This document shows, in pieces, positions 45,199-58,009 of a stretch of DNA of 64,000 nucleotides. Both the position numbers and the translations under genes were made by a program. The stretch comes from Amaurobius ferox (taxonomy: Eukaryota > Arthropoda > Arachnida > Araneae > Amaurobiidae): the NCBI GenBank assembly GCA_951213105.1, contig OX578136.1, positions 159,375,178 to 159,439,177 on the forward strand. The letters are read 5' to 3'. Within the stretch, counting starts at the first letter, position 1. Every line of letters starts with the position of its first letter. The notes under the pieces were generated by a model that was given only the letters and a program-made list of their open reading frames with translations, had not been told where the DNA came from and made no database searches.

Positions 45199-46070
45199 TG
45201 TCATAAGGTAAAATTGTCCTTATCAAAATTTACCAGTATAGGACTTACCTATGATGCCGCCACTAAGGGTGGAGCATGTAAGCTCCCGGTTCTCAAGCTC
45301 GGACTACGAACACACAAAACATAAAGAAGTACACATGCTTAATTGCTCAATTATTTTTAATATTTTGCTTAATATATATCCACTATAATCTGGAGTAATT
45401 ATATTATGATTAAATCAATTATTTAAAGACACATAATACTAACAATATTACATTAATATATATTTACACACATAAAAAACATTGGCTTACATTTCTTAAA
45501 TAACAGTTTCCTTTAAACAATCTATAAAGATAATTCTTATAGTTCAATATTTTCGAACTTGTTCATACGATCTACTCATACGAACTGGTAGTTAATTATC
45601 TTAATACTCGTTAAAGGTGTGCCTTCCGTGCTAATAGTGACAATTGAAATCGGTTACCTCTACTCTTTGTTACGTGCATGTTCGTGCCATCTCACTGATG
45701 TGGGAAAATCGTTGCACTTCGCGTACTTGCGCAGGCTACCATTCATTCGCTCACAATCTACAGACATTTTTTCACAAAAACCAAAAACATGATGTTGACT
45801 CGTTCGAGGTTTTAAGACGACTACCAAAAACTTCAGGTGCGTCTAGGACGCTGTCGAAATCGCATCTGTTGGAAAGTTCTAGAACATTCTCTCAAACCTT
45901 TTTTCTTTTCACATTGTAGTGTCGTTGTTGATTCGTTGACGTGAAGAAGGGGATGCGCTGCTTATTTATGTTAGTATTGCCATTGGCTCCCTCTGCAGCA
46001 TTTAAATAGCTCATTAACTAGGTTGGCATCCGTAATTTGAATTACGAAATGTCGTGCATGCCGTACGACA
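45199..46070 (-). repeat. 5' LTR of the gypsy element
   Basis: 872 bp, matching the 3' LTR without a difference in the lines compared. A TATA-like 'gctatttaaatgc' on the minus strand (about 45998-46010) could be the promoter core; that is inference. Confidence 0.95.
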
Positions 46071-46572
46071 CATTCTATTCATGAAAAAAGATACTTTAAG
46101 TAATATTTTTCGTATTTGAACGCCAATAATCATTTATATGCTGTAAGAATAACTTATTTCTTCGTCTGTAATGCTTGGCGAGATTTCGGCGACGAATTCG
46201 GTGAAATGTCGCCAACTTGGCGACTTTTTAAATTTCGCTAAATTAACGAAAAACTCGCCAAATGGATAAAAATGACGCTAAATCAATGCCGACTCATTGA
46301 TGACGACATGGAAAATGACGAAAATGCGATATCTTGAAAAGGACATAAATAACTACTATAAAAATAATCTATTTTTTTACTGTAAAAGTAGCAAATTCAT
46401 TGCATTATATAAGGAAAGTCATGTGCTGCCCACATCAGATTTTTTATGAAAATAAAGACGATGGAAATCATCTGAAAGGAACTATTAAGAAATGTTTAAT
46501 CGAAATTTTACACATATTGTTCTAATCATCAAGTGTTATTAACTTGACTCAAAATTTTACACATATTGTTCT

Positions 46573-46848
46573 ATGGGCGCGGTAGCCCACTGGTTAGCGC
46601 GCGAGAATTGCACTCGGTAGGCCCGGGTTCGATTCCCGCCACTGCCAAAACTACCACGGAGTACGATCACGTTAAACATGTGGGTCCGTAAGTCCTTCCG
46701 AGTGGTTGGTGGTAAGGGAAGGAGGGTACGGTCCCTGTGGATGCCTCCCCCACTGGGTCTTAGGTCTAAATTGGGTGGCACTTCCAGGCCGTCCAAGCAG
46801 TTACCTTACACATTTCTGGTAGGTCGGACTGTCTGGGTCTCAGCAACA
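46573..46848 (+). mobile_element. tRNA-derived SINE1, copy 2, with 14-bp target duplication
   Basis: 276 bp between exact direct repeats acacatattgttct (46559-46572 and 46849-46862). Pol III A-box-like 'gtagcccactggttagcg' and B-box-like 'gggttcgattccc' sit in a tRNA-like head. It ends 'ctgggtctcagcaaca' without poly(A). The 3' hairpin GGCCGTCC (46787-46794) / GGACTGTC (46826-46833) has one mismatch and a G-U around a 31-nt loop. Confidence 0.93.
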
Positions 46849-46862
46849 ACACATATTGTTCT

Positions 46863-47381
46863 AATCATCAAATGTTATTAACTCGACTCGAAATTGTACA
46901 TATATTATTCTAATTATCAAATGTAATCAATTCGACTCGAAATTTTTCGAAATTTTACATATATTGTTCTAATTATTAAATATTATTAATTCAAATCACA
47001 ATGTTACACATATCATTTGCATTATCAAATGTAATTAGTCCAACTCGAAATTGTATACATATTGTTTAAATTTTATACATATTTTGTGCATGAATTTTAT
47101 ACATAATGTCAAACGGGAATCGAACAAAATATTCCTCACCTAAAGTTGCGAGTGATTTCTTTTTATTATTGCGAACAAATAATGTACTGTATCTTCAAAC
47201 AACAGAAAGTCTAGTGCTAGTAGCACGTGACTTTCTCTACGTAATGCTATGCATTTACTTCTTTTACAGCAAAAACCTGATGTACAAGACCAGCGGTACT
47301 AACACTAAATTGTACATATTGCACTTTTTTGGATTGTTACATTAATTCGATCTGTTATATTAATTCAAATTAACTTGCATC
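46863..47381. repeat. Diverged tandem repeat, then a HINE-like 5' fragment
   Basis: 'tttacacatattgttctaat.atcaa.tgttatta' recurs 5-6 times (46480-47070, either side of the SINE) with a period near 55-60 bp. At 47200-47300 a diverged TCTAGTG...CACGTGACTTTC fragment of the HINE-like 5' end follows. Confidence 0.6.
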
Positions 47382-49157
47382 ACTTTCCTTATACGCATAT
47401 AATGTATAAGGAAAGTATTGTAACGGGGTCGACAATTCGAATTCGAGTTTTGACCGGGCAGCACGTTTCAAGTTTCTCTGAACACGAATCAGACGTTTTA
47501 GAGGTGATGTCTGTGTGTCAGTAGGTCTTTGGAGGTCTAACTCACGAACGAATAAAGCTATTCGAACAAAATTTTGTACAAAAATCACAATTGGTGAATA
47601 CTGGACGCCTATTGTTTTTACATGCAATCGAATGTTCAGATCTAACCTAAATTTTAAAATGAAATTTTGAAAAAATCATTAAAAAATTAAAACTTTCAAT
47701 ATAGTTGCGTAAATAATCATTTTTTATGTAATTTTTCTTCAGAAAACGATTAGCATAAATTTCAGAACGATAGCATGAACCATTCTTGAGATATTGTACA
47801 TTATTCAAATAAATATATCAAAAATCATTTAAAATTCATAAAAAGTATTAATTATTGTGAAATTTGTTCACTTTTCATATGTAATATTATGCGATAAATT
47901 TATTATCATCATTCTCGTAGATCTAGTTCGTTCCATTCACGAGAGAAGACACTTTGGGTAATAGCATTGTAATTTGACGTCATCATTCGCTTATCTACTA
48001 TAAGAGTAACCTATTTCTGCATCCACAATGTTTGGCGAAACTTTGACGACGAATTTTGCTGAATATCGCCAACTAGGTGAGTTTTTTAAATATTGCCAAA
48101 TTGACGAAAATATCACCATATTGATAGAAATGTCACCAAATTGATAACAATGGCACTAAATCAATAAAAATGAACACTAATTGATGAAAATTCAATAGTT
48201 TTTAAAGAATATAAGAATCTACTATAAGAGAAGATACTTCGGGTAATAGTTTTGTATTTGGACGCCATCTGCTTTAAGAATAACCTATTTCTCCGACGAA
48301 ATATTCCTATAACCTATTGCTTTACGAAATTTTGGCGGCGAATTTGGCGGAAAATCGCCAACTTGGCAAGTTTTTAAATGTCGCCAAATTAGTAAAATAT
48401 GTCGCAAAATTGATGAAACTATCGCCAAATTAATAAAAAATGCTGCCAAATTGATAAAACTGACTCTAAATAATGAAAATGACAACTAATTGATGAAAAT
48501 TCAATATTTTGGAAAGAACATAAGAATAACCTATTTCTCCGTCTATAACGCTTGGCGAAATTTTGACGACAAATTTTAGCGGCATATCGCCAACTTGGCG
48601 ACTTTTAATTGTTGTTAAACAGGAGAAACTGTTGCCAAATTGAAAAATTTTTTATCAAATTGATAAAAATGTCGCCAAATTAATAAAAATGATGCCAAAT
48701 GGAATGGAATGTTTTGCAAAATTTTAATTTCGTCATATGATGGGCATACAGTTTATTATATAAGTAATGCGCTTATAAGTATCATCAACTTGGCGATATT
48801 TATTCTCATATTGTTGAAGATATCGTCAAAATTGTAAAAATGACGCCAAGTTAATGAAATGACGCCTAATTAATAAATATATTATTAAAATATTTAAATA
48901 TATGGACTATATTGCTTATTGAGGATGATATCAATATTGATAATTGTTAATTTAGAGTTGCGTAAAATATAAGTTAATTAGGTACGAAATAGTGTCACAT
49001 GCTGTCATCCATGGAAAGCACCAAACATACAATTTAACGTTACAAACACTGTTCCGCGAGTTTTTTCCTTTAATTTTTTCCTATCCGCGAATTTTCACCT
49101 TTAAAGAAGTAAATTCGTTGCATTATATGAGAAAAGTCATGTGCTGCCCACATTAGA
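47382..49157 (-). mobile_element. HINE-like element copy C with internal tandem amplification
   Basis: The terminal hairpin lies at 47382-47415 (actttccttatacg...tataaggaaagt) and the outer 5' end at 49157. It is almost twice the length of copies D-F because the iteron block is repeated: starts near 47940, 48228, 48520 and 48770 ('cttatttctcc...cgctTGGCGAAATTTTG'). Confidence 0.8.
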
Positions 49158-49452
49158 TTTTTTTATGTATACATTTAACTTGAAAAATGTCAATATTGGC
49201 AATATCGGCAATAACCAATTGAATCAATATATTAAAATAGTTTAACAGTTTATTTATCAATTTTAGGTCATTTTCGTTTGTTTAGCCTCATTTTTTGGAA
49301 TTTTGGCGATATTTTCGTGAATTTGGCACAGTTAAAAATGTCGGCAAGTTGGTCAAATTTGTCACCAAGTGTTACAGACAGACGGAGCGAATTCCTTTTA
49401 TTATACATGGATAAATAACTATTGACAAATTATTGGGTGTCAAAATAAAAAA

Positions 49453-50267
49453 TCTGATGTGGGCAACACATGACTTTCCTTATATAATGTAATGAATTTA
49501 CTACTTTTACAGTAAAAAAATAGGTTTTTCTTTCAGTAGATACTAATATTCTTTCCAAGATATTGAATTTTCGACAAATAGTCGTCATTTTCATTGATTT
49601 AGCGTCATTTTTATCCATTTGGCGAGATTTTCGTTAATTTGGCAACATTTCAAAAAGTCGCCAAGTTGGCGACATTCCGCTAAATTTGTCGCCAAAATTT
49701 CGCCAAGCGTTATGGACGAAGAAATAAGTTGTTCTTACAACAGAAAAATGACTATTGGCGTTCAAATACAAAAGTATTACTCAAAGTATCTTTTTTCATG
49801 AATAGAACGAGCTAGATCTACGAGAATGATGTCACCCAATTTATCGTATGGTATTACATATGAAAAGTGAACATGTTTCTCAATAGGAAATAATTTTTTC
49901 ATTTTATATGACTTTTTAATAATTTTTTAGAAAAATGTGCAATATCTCGATAACGGTTCATGTTAGCGTTCTAAAATTTATGTCAATCGTTTTCTAATGA
50001 AAAATTACATAAGAAATGTCTATTTGCGTAACTTTACTAGTGGTTTTGAATTTTTGACGATTTTTTCAAAATTTTATTCGAAAATTTAGGGGGGTTCAGA
50101 ACATTCGATTGCATTTAAAAACAATAGGCTTCCAGTGTATACGGATTGTGATTTTTGTACCAAATTTCGTTCGAATCGGTTCATTCGTTCGTCAGTTATC
50201 GTCTCCACAGTCTCACTGACACACACACACACACACACACACACATACTTTCACACACGCACACACA

Positions 50268-50310
<43 letters not shown>

Positions 50311-50446
50311 ACACACAGACATCACTTCAAAAATGTTTGATTCGTGATCAGGGATGCTTGAAACGTGCTCTCCCGTCGAAAACTCGATTTCGAATTTTCA
50401 ACCCCGTCACAATACTTTCCTTATACATTATGTATATAAGGAAAGT
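49453..50446 (+). mobile_element. HINE-like element copy D, full length
   Basis: 994 bp. 5' TCTGATGTGGGCAACACATG, subterminal ACTTTCCTTATA, GCCAA iterons (49590-49710), 'gaacgagctagatct', (CA)n (50219-50320), and the 3' hairpin actttccttata/tataaggaaagt ending at 50446. Flanks 'aaaaa' and 'aaaac'. A preceding partial block lies at 49190-49430. Confidence 0.85.
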
Positions 50447-50449
50447 AAA

Positions 50450-50907
50450 AACTAAATCACATAAAAAATCATCTTTCGCGAAAAAAATGAATTAATAATG
50501 TTAATATATTTATTGCATAATATTGCGTGTAAAAAGGGAACATATTTCACGGTGGTTAATACATTTTTTATTTTATTATTTAATTTTATTTCTATAAATT
50601 TATTTGAAATACCTGCAATATCTTGGAAACGGTTCAAGCTAGCGCTCTAAGGTTTGTATCAATCGATTTCTAAAAACAAATTGCACGAAAAACGGTTATT
50701 TATGTAACATCTTTGAAGGGTTTGATTGCTTAATTATGTTTTCAAAATTTCATTCAAAAATTGAAGGATTTTTCAAGCGTCCGATTATGTTTAAAATCAA
50801 TTGGGTTCCAGAATCTACTTTCTCTAATAATCGTACCAAATTTCGTTCGAAGCACTCCATTTATTTATGAGATACTGTATTCACAAGCTAAAACACACGC
50901 ATACACA

Positions 50908-50971
<64 letters not shown>

Positions 50972-51500
50972 GATAACTTTTGATTCGAGTTCAGAGATGC
51001 TTAAAATGGGCTCGAAACGACTTGCGCAGGATTTCCCCTCATCCGCACCGAGTGATAGAGGTTGCAACTAACAGGGCTGAAATAATACTAAAATGTCTTC
51101 TACTTTTCTGTCCCGAAATTACATTCGGTACTGACGAAGATTTTGAACCTACACTGCTACCCTTGTAAGAGCGCGAAGTATCATTAGCTCCTTATTTTGA
51201 CTATTATTTACTTAGTCGTGTCTGTTTTGTTTCAAATAATTACCTCTACATAAAACAGTAGCAGAAGACTGTTGAATAAAGGAATTAAAATTTGCTGCAC
51301 TTGCATATTCTACAATTTCATTGGGTATATTATTCCACACACATGCACAGTTCGACATGCTCCTTTCTTTTAACTTACACTGCTAAAAATTATTTTCGTG
51401 CAACGTTGCACTAAAAATGTTAACTGTTATATTGCTTACTAATTTTCGTGCATATCAATAACCCGTTAAAACTAAGTTGTGTTACTGTGCTACCTAAAAA
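50450..51500. other. Diverged repeat DNA with (GA)n, no gene
   Basis: 50600-50900 is a diverged relative of the HINE-like core ('cgaaacggttca.gctagcgctcta', 'accaaatttcgttcga'). It is followed by a (GA)n tract (50912-50967). Confidence 0.6.
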
Positions 51501-51506
51501 AAAAAA

Positions 51507-52429
51507 TCTGATATAGGCAATACATGACTTTCCTTATATAATGTATATAATGCAATGAATTTACTACTTTTACAGTTTAAAAAAATATTACTCTTATAAA
51601 TGATACTTATCTTCTTTCCAAGATATTAAATTTTCTTCAATTAGTTGTCATTTTCATTGATTTGACGTCATCTTTATCAATTTGGTGAGATTTTTGTTAA
51701 CTTGGCAACAATTAAAAATGTTACCAAGTTGGCGACATTCCGCCAAATTTGTCGCCAAAATCTCGCCAAGCGTTATGGACGGAGAAATAAGTTATTCTTA
51801 CTATTGGATAAATGACTATTGGCGCTCAAATACAAAAGTATTACATAAAGTATCTTTTTTCATGAATGGAACGAGCTAGATCCACGAGAATTATGTCACT
51901 AAATTTATCGCATGGTATTACATATGAAAAGTGAACATTTTTCTCAATAGGAAATATTTTCTTTTTTATTTTATAGAACTCTTTGATAATTTTTTTGAAA
52001 AATGTGCAATATCTCGAGAACGGTTCATGTTAGCGTTCTAAAATTTATGTCAATCGCTTTCTAATGAAAAATTATATAAGAAATGTCTATTTACGTAACT
52101 TTATTAGCGGTTTTGATTTTTTGACGATTTTTTAAAAATTTCTGTCGAAAATTTAGGGGGTTCTGAACATCTGATTGCGTATAACAATAGGCTTCCATTG
52201 TTTACGGATTGTGATTTCTGTGCCAAATTTCGTTCGAGTCGGTCCATTCGTTCGTCAGTTATCGTCTCCACAGACTCAATCACTCTCACACACACACACA
52301 GACTTCACTTCAAAAATGTTTGATTCGTGATCAGGATTGCTTGAAACGTGCTCTCCCGTCGAAAACTCGAATTCGAATTTTCGACCCCGTCACAATACTT
52401 TCCTTATACATTATGTATATAAGGAAAGT
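51507..52429 (+). mobile_element. HINE-like element copy E, full length
   Basis: 923 bp, the same order as copy D but with a very short (CA)n (52285-52300). It ends in the hairpin at 52396-52429 and sits between poly-A and 'aaaatgg'. Confidence 0.85.
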
Positions 52430-53379
52430 AAAAATGGTGTATAATTTCGCACGAAAATCAGTAGGCAATATAACTGGCACAACCTTTCAGTCCAAAGTGT
52501 ACAAATATTTTTAACAGTGTACAGCTCGCCGCAACTTATATTCATCCCACTGGGATATTACTTAGTCAACGATTAGCTAGGTGGCGGATTCTATAGCGAT
52601 CGCTTATGAAACAATCAATGGTTTGAGCTGGAGGCATTCAACTTCATATTACACGCCTAGAACGTTTTGGTAAAACGATATTGTAAAACTTGTGATTTAG
52701 CACTATCGCTTCAGAATTTTGCAAGTGATAGTAGAGAGATATACGATAATCACATTCAATATGTGGATGTGATTTCCCTATATTCAGAGCAAAATGACTA
52801 CTTACCTTGAAGTTCTTAAAATGATAACATTTTCCTATTATGAATTACTCTTTTTCTATTTATTCCATAGAAATGGGGTAGTAAAACTCGATTTTTTCTT
52901 TTCACTTCAAGTATAAAAAGCGAGGAAATTGCATTCGAACAAAATTCACGTGGAATAAGAGAAAATGGCGATGATTTCGTTTTAAAATACCTCGGTGTTC
53001 GCTTCGAAATGCCTTTCTAGTATGTAGAATATACTTTTTATGCCTAAATGGAAATAGTAGGTTGCTTCACTGAAAATCTTCGGAGGCTTAACGCTCTTAC
53101 ACTCTCCAGATTGGAGTGGATCGGATTGTACCAGTACGAAAATGTTTTCACCAGGTAACAGCTTCCAGCTATTTTTCTTTCCACTTCTTTTTCCGATATT
53201 TCCTTCTCATTTATGAATATAGAAGCCGGGTCTATATTATTTCATTCGCACCAACATCTAACTAGGATTATAAATTCCGGGATTGAGCTTAATTCTCTTA
53301 AATATCAAATGCTAGGGAAATCAAGATCAATGGTTTTTAAGTTGGAGTAATTACAAGCAGTGGAAATACACACACACAC
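52430..53379. other. Unassigned DNA
   Basis: No partner repeat or coding motif recognised; short (CA)n at 53370-53384. Confidence 0.4.
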
Positions 53380-53499
53380 ACATAAATACACTGTCTGTAT
53401 AGTTGGTCGGTTAAAACTGGTCAATTTATGTTCTAGATTTCACAAAATATATATGCCGATTTCTTGAAATCCAATTTTAGGTAACACAAACTTTAATGC

Positions 53500-53625
53500 T
53501 ATCATTAATTATAGACAGTATTCCTAGGAAGTCCTTAAACACCCCAATAACTTTGTAAGTAAAGGTTCATGAATGTACACGTTAAATCAATCTATAGTAA
53601 AGTGACCATGCCCGATCAAATAAAG
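53500..53625 (+). repeat. Fragment of the (GACA)n dispersed element
   Basis: Aligns with 32095-32222 ('taactttgtaag.aaa', 'tgaatgtacacg', 'tctata.taaa'). Confidence 0.6.
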
Positions 53626-53648
53626 GGGATAACCCTAGAGAAAAATGT

Positions 53649-53790
53649 AACCTTTTGCTTACGGGTGGGACAGCGTCAATCTCAAACGAAGAATCTCTTT
53701 AAAATATAGGCATTTGACATACCCTACCCCAAACAGTTCAATCCTCCTTCGTAAGCATTGGCGTCCATAAACGCCAATGGACATCTGGGA
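53649..53790 (+). mobile_element. MITE arm, copy 2
   Basis: The left arm aaccttttgcttacgggtgg and 'gacagcgtcaatctcaaacg' match 28653 and 57571. The right side differs from the 28653 copy and shares 'ctcctt.gtaagcattggcgtcca' type sequence with 57680-57705. Confidence 0.65.
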
Positions 53791-56240
53791 CGTCATGGAC
53801 GCCTCTAGGTGCACTACAATCAATCACTTTTGCTTCATCAGACATGGTCAATTTATTGTAGATAGATCTAACGTGTGCACTGGAGGAACTTTCCATAAAA
53901 AGTCATTGAAGTGCCTAAGGACTTTTCTAGGAATCTTGCATATTTTTAATTATCTGAAAATCCTATTATTCAACAATATATTTGATAGCATGGAATATAC
54001 TCTCCTGATTTACACACAGTCAACACATGTGTATTATATACACACTAGATTTTAAACTCGTCGTATGATAGGATAGATAAAGTTATGTCAAGGATTTTCC
54101 TCTCTGCACGCCTGTAGCACTTGTGTTCCTATATTGCTGAAGCTATCGAATTTGTCGTCAAGTGGGACGGTTAGCCTGATAGATAAAGGCTACAGAAACA
54201 TCATTCCAATGCTATCCCCTTTCAAAACACAATTAATTTCATTGATTCAGAGTCATTTTTATCTACTTAGCGACATTTTCGTCAATTTGGCAATATAAAA
54301 GTCGCCAAATGGAGGATATTCAGCTAAATTCGTAGCCATTTTTTTTCAAAAAATGTTACAGAAATGAATGAAAAGCTGGGTTATTTTTATAGTGAATTAT
54401 ATTTTTCACTGTTAAACAAAATCCTGAAGAAAATTACCAATAACTATTCCATGGTTATATCTCAAATTCTTACTGCATTTAAGATATAACCAAGGGCCTC
54501 TCTATCTCCGTGGATACATTTGATAATGTTTTTAAACCATAGAGTATGATTTTTCCTTTACCATGAAAGTAGAGAACTCTCTACCTCCATGCCTTTACCT
54601 TGATGTATTAAATCATGGAGTTCATGTTTCAAACACTGTTAATTTAAAATTGAGGCTGTATTCGTTGCCAAACGATAATTAGCCTCCTTTTCAGCATAAC
54701 GTACCTAAACGTTTTATTTATACGTGACTGAAACACTTTTGGCAACATTTTGTAGCAGCGTTACCCAGAGATAGAGAGATAAATCAAAGTGTTTAAGTTA
54801 TTATATATGTTAAGTTATTATATAGTTATTAAGTTAATATATATGTACCTAAATTATTCAATAAAAGTAAAATTCGATATTGATATACATTTCAACTATC
54901 TATTACTTCCATTCAAAACATGTCAGCAGTAAAAAAACCGATGCCATTAGTTCCCGATAATAGGTTTCGTTTCCTTAGCGACAGGAATTTTCATCAACGT
55001 ACTACAATAGACGTGTACTGTGACAGTTTTATTATTCACTTTAGAATAAGAATTTGTACTGCTTTCCAGTCAGTCGAATATAGATATATTGTATGGATAG
55101 TTACATTTAACGAGGTTAACAGACTATGTACAAGAACAGTTTTCGAAGGAATTTAATTAGATTCCTCGAGATCACCGACAGATAGTTTGAAAGGCTTATT
55201 GAAAATCCGGCAGAAATGGTTGGCAAAGTTTCATCACAACGGTAAGTCTCGAACCTTTTGAGAAACGATTGCTAATTAATTTTGAAGGGGAGTAAAAATT
55301 GCTAAACCAATCAAACGATATTAGTCGCTGCATTGGGAGTGTAATTTTAAGCTTAAAGAACAACACAAATAAAATGGCTACTTGTGCGAGTAAAATTTTC
55401 TAGTACTTTTTTAAAGAAAGCAGGTACGAGAACATTAAGGTTTAAGAAAATACGAGCACCAATTAGTCACCTAATTTGCTTATGTTCGCTTTCTTCAAGT
55501 AAATACCAGAAAAATGTATCTAAGAACACCTCATATCTCATTTCCCTGTCATTATGATTGAAAAAGTCATAAATTTATGAGGTATAAATTTTTGTTCAGA
55601 GTCGTCCCAGACTATCGTACCGCTATCTTATAACTTTTCTGAGTACATCCCTAAGTAGTAAGGTGTGGAGTAAATGCAATTTTGTTTAAAATGTGGAGGA
55701 GCAATATTCTTATCAAACTTATACATGGCCACGCCATCCTTCGCTCAAAGCGTAAAAAAATTAAATGAACAACACCCCACCCAGTGTACAGCAAAAAGCA
55801 ATTCGTTCGATCCACTCTCGCGACATTACGTGCCGAGACAGGTAAAACTGGAGACGAGAAATTGACACGTCTGTTCCCTCGACGAGGACGTGTCCAACAT
55901 TCGATAATCTGAAACACCCTCACACGCACATTGAGAGGGCGATTAGAATTCGACGGGGAATGCCAAAATCAGTAATGAACTTCTGAGAGATTTTTAAAAA
56001 GCCAGAAGATTCAGGGAACTGAACTCCACTCAAAGAGGGGACTGTGTTTCCATTTAAGTTTTACTTTACAGCCGATTTATATCATGTAATATTGTGTTGC
56101 TATAATAAATATTTCTGCAACGTATATTTTTATTCCAAAAGTATATGGAATAAAGGTGCTTGTAGGAAAACTTGTAACGAACTTTCAATTGATCAAGTAG
56201 TCTTTCCACTTTCAATGCAATCGGAAATGCAGAAATATTC
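53791..56240. other. Mostly unassigned, with a HINE-like fragment at 54230-54350
   Basis: 54230-54350 has 'attgattcagagtcatttttatc' and 'gtcgccaaatgga' of the iteron block. The frames at 53777-54055, 54920-55156 and 55651-55929 show no domain, signal peptide or paired splice sites; I do not call genes. Confidence 0.4.
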
Positions 56241-56720
56241 TTCCTACCTCAACTGGGAATCGAACTAAGGACCTTCCTTCGTACTGGCCTGCCGACGCTC
56301 TACAGTTGAGCTACAGGGACAAAAGTGCAAGCTCTTATTGTCGAAATGGATTATATGCATTCTGTTAGATTGGCGTGCAACTGACAATCTGACTGACCAT
56401 CTTCACTATCTTTACCTCAGGTTAGCCTGCTGATGATATTTTTATCCTCCAGGTTAGCTTGCTGCGTGGTCATTATCCTCGGTTTGAAATCATCACGCAA
56501 TATCCCAGGATCCACGGAATCCGTGTTAGTCGCATTAGGGTCACTTTTAGACCATCTACGTCTTTACACTAACACAGGGTTGATTTGTTCGGGAGTCAAT
56601 GTAAATAACCTTACTGCCTCAACCGGGAATCGAACCACGGATCTTTGTATTGGCCAGCCAAGGCTCTAACTTTCAGCTACTGGGACGAAATTGCAAGCTC
56701 TTATTGCCGAAGTAGTCTCT
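56241..56720 (-). mobile_element. Dimeric SINE2, second copy
   Basis: On the minus strand: head 1 (56715-56614) with 'ggttcgattcccggttga'; body to about 56450 matching 13880-14030 ('gtgaccctaatgcgacta', 'gatttcaaaccgaggata'); linker with 'ggctaacctgagg'; head 2 (about 56335-56241) with 'agttcgattcccagttga'. It has the same architecture as 13771-14235. Confidence 0.75.
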
Positions 56721-57570
56721 GCAAATGTTCTTCACGCATTGCCCCACTTTCATGAAAACCTCTTACCCTTTGTCAATAACTTATTGTCGGTTCTCTTGCA
56801 CTAACGAATAGGATCCATTGTATAGTCGAAGCAGCTGTATGCGTTATTATCTTATTGGTGCTTAAATACGTTGCTCAAATTTTCCTTAACTCTTATGCTC
56901 TCTTTATAAAATGAAATAGCCTAATATGAGGATGGCATGGCAAATTAAAAAGTTATATTCTTGGTATTCTCGGGTGGCTGCCGTTAGCAAACGCTGAAGT
57001 TTTCTTTTCATTTCCTTTCTACGTTGTACGTCTGTTTTGGAAAGAACCTGGTGGATGGACCACTTGGGCTTGGGAGCTCCAATTCAAACTCGAAACACCG
57101 TCATACAGAACCAACCAAAGTCATTCCGGTTCCGGATTGATTAGGGGTCTAATGTCCCATATTTATGCACATGGACCTTGAGGTGAACCTTGAGGACCTA
57201 TTTATGTAAATGGATCTGTGGTTACATAAGTTAAGGCAGTGGTTCCCAAACTTTTTCACCGCGTAACTCTTCAGATGTGTAAACTTCTGCGGAAAAATTT
57301 TATATCTTTAGAGCTTCTTTGAATTTTATAATAATAAAAAAAATTCCAAAATAAATGAAAATATTTATTAATATAATGATTAATAAATAGAACGAACCAT
57401 TCTCGTATAAGTTGGATTTTTAAACAGAGATCTTTCAACAGATGAAATCCCCTTAAAATTAAAAGACCACATTTCAATTTAATGGAATCTATGTTTTAAA
57501 TCAAAAATATATCTCATATATTATAACCAGTTTCTGACAGTTTAATCTTCAAGTCAGATAATCAGCATTA
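56721..57570. other. Unassigned DNA
   Basis: No repeat partner or gene recognised. Confidence 0.4.
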
Positions 57571-57710
57571 ACACCTTGCTTACGGGTGGGGCAAGGTAAT
57601 CCCAAACGGAGAACCTCCTCTCAAAAAGACACAGGTATTTGACATACCCTATACTAAACAGTTCGATCCCCCTTTGCAAACATTGGTGTCCATGGACGTC
57701 ATTGTTATTG
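57571..57710 (+). mobile_element. MITE arm, copy 3
   Basis: 'accttgcttacgggtgggg', 'cccaaacggagaacctc', then 'ggtgtccatggacgtc', parallel to 53649-53790. Confidence 0.65.
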
Positions 57711-57767
57711 AAATGAAACATGAAATACGCAAAGCTGGAAAATCAAAAGCAGTTCAAATGAAAACAT

Positions 57768-57960
57768 TTGATGTGGGCAGCGCATGACCTTTCACACAGA
57801 CTCAAATTCATTTTATTTTTTAAAATCCATTATATTGAGTTTAATTGCACAAACTAACACAGTTGCATATTTGAAATTATGTCCATTTGGCAATTGCAGT
57901 ACATCTTCCTCATTTGGCAACATTAATACATTTTCAAGCGTCGCCAGCTCCTCCAAATTT
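57768..57960 (+). mobile_element. HINE-like 5' fragment
   Basis: TTGATGTGGGCAGCGCATGA and 'cctttcacacagact', then degenerate 'atttggcaa' iterons. No 3' hairpin. Confidence 0.6.
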
Positions 57961-58009
57961 TAAAATATAAAAATATCTTGAGAATGGTTCATCCAGGAGT
58001 TGTGCTCCA

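Larger units (their letters stand above)
35088..46070 (-). mobile_element. Ty3/gypsy LTR retrotransposon, apparently intact
   Basis: It is 10,983 bp, flanked by a 5-bp target duplication cattc (35083-35087 and 46071-46075). The LTRs of 872 bp (TGTC...GACA) are identical wherever I compared them. Element order on the minus strand: 5' LTR 45199-46070, leader, gag 43716-44840, pol 39883 to about 43728, long non-coding stretch, purine tract, 3' LTR 35088-35959. gag and pol have no internal stop. Identical LTRs mean a very recent insertion. The domain order PR-RT-RH-IN assigns it to Ty3/gypsy (Metaviridae-like). There is no env frame. Confidence 0.96.
34530..46439 (-). mobile_element. HINE-like element copy B, split by the intact gypsy element
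   Basis: The left part 34530-35087 carries the terminal hairpin (actttccttata...tataaggaaagt) through to 'gtggatctagctcattc'. The right part 46071-46439 resumes 'cattctattcatgaaaaaag', the GCCAA iterons, and ends with the reverse complement of TCTGATGTGGGCAGCACATG. Removing the gypsy element and one cattc restores an element of about 925 bp matching copies E (923) and F (933). Confidence 0.85.

Noticed and set aside
46573..46650. Possible tRNA gene
   Set aside because: A and B boxes are present but the cloverleaf does not close, and the 276-bp unit has target duplications and sister copies, so it is a SINE.
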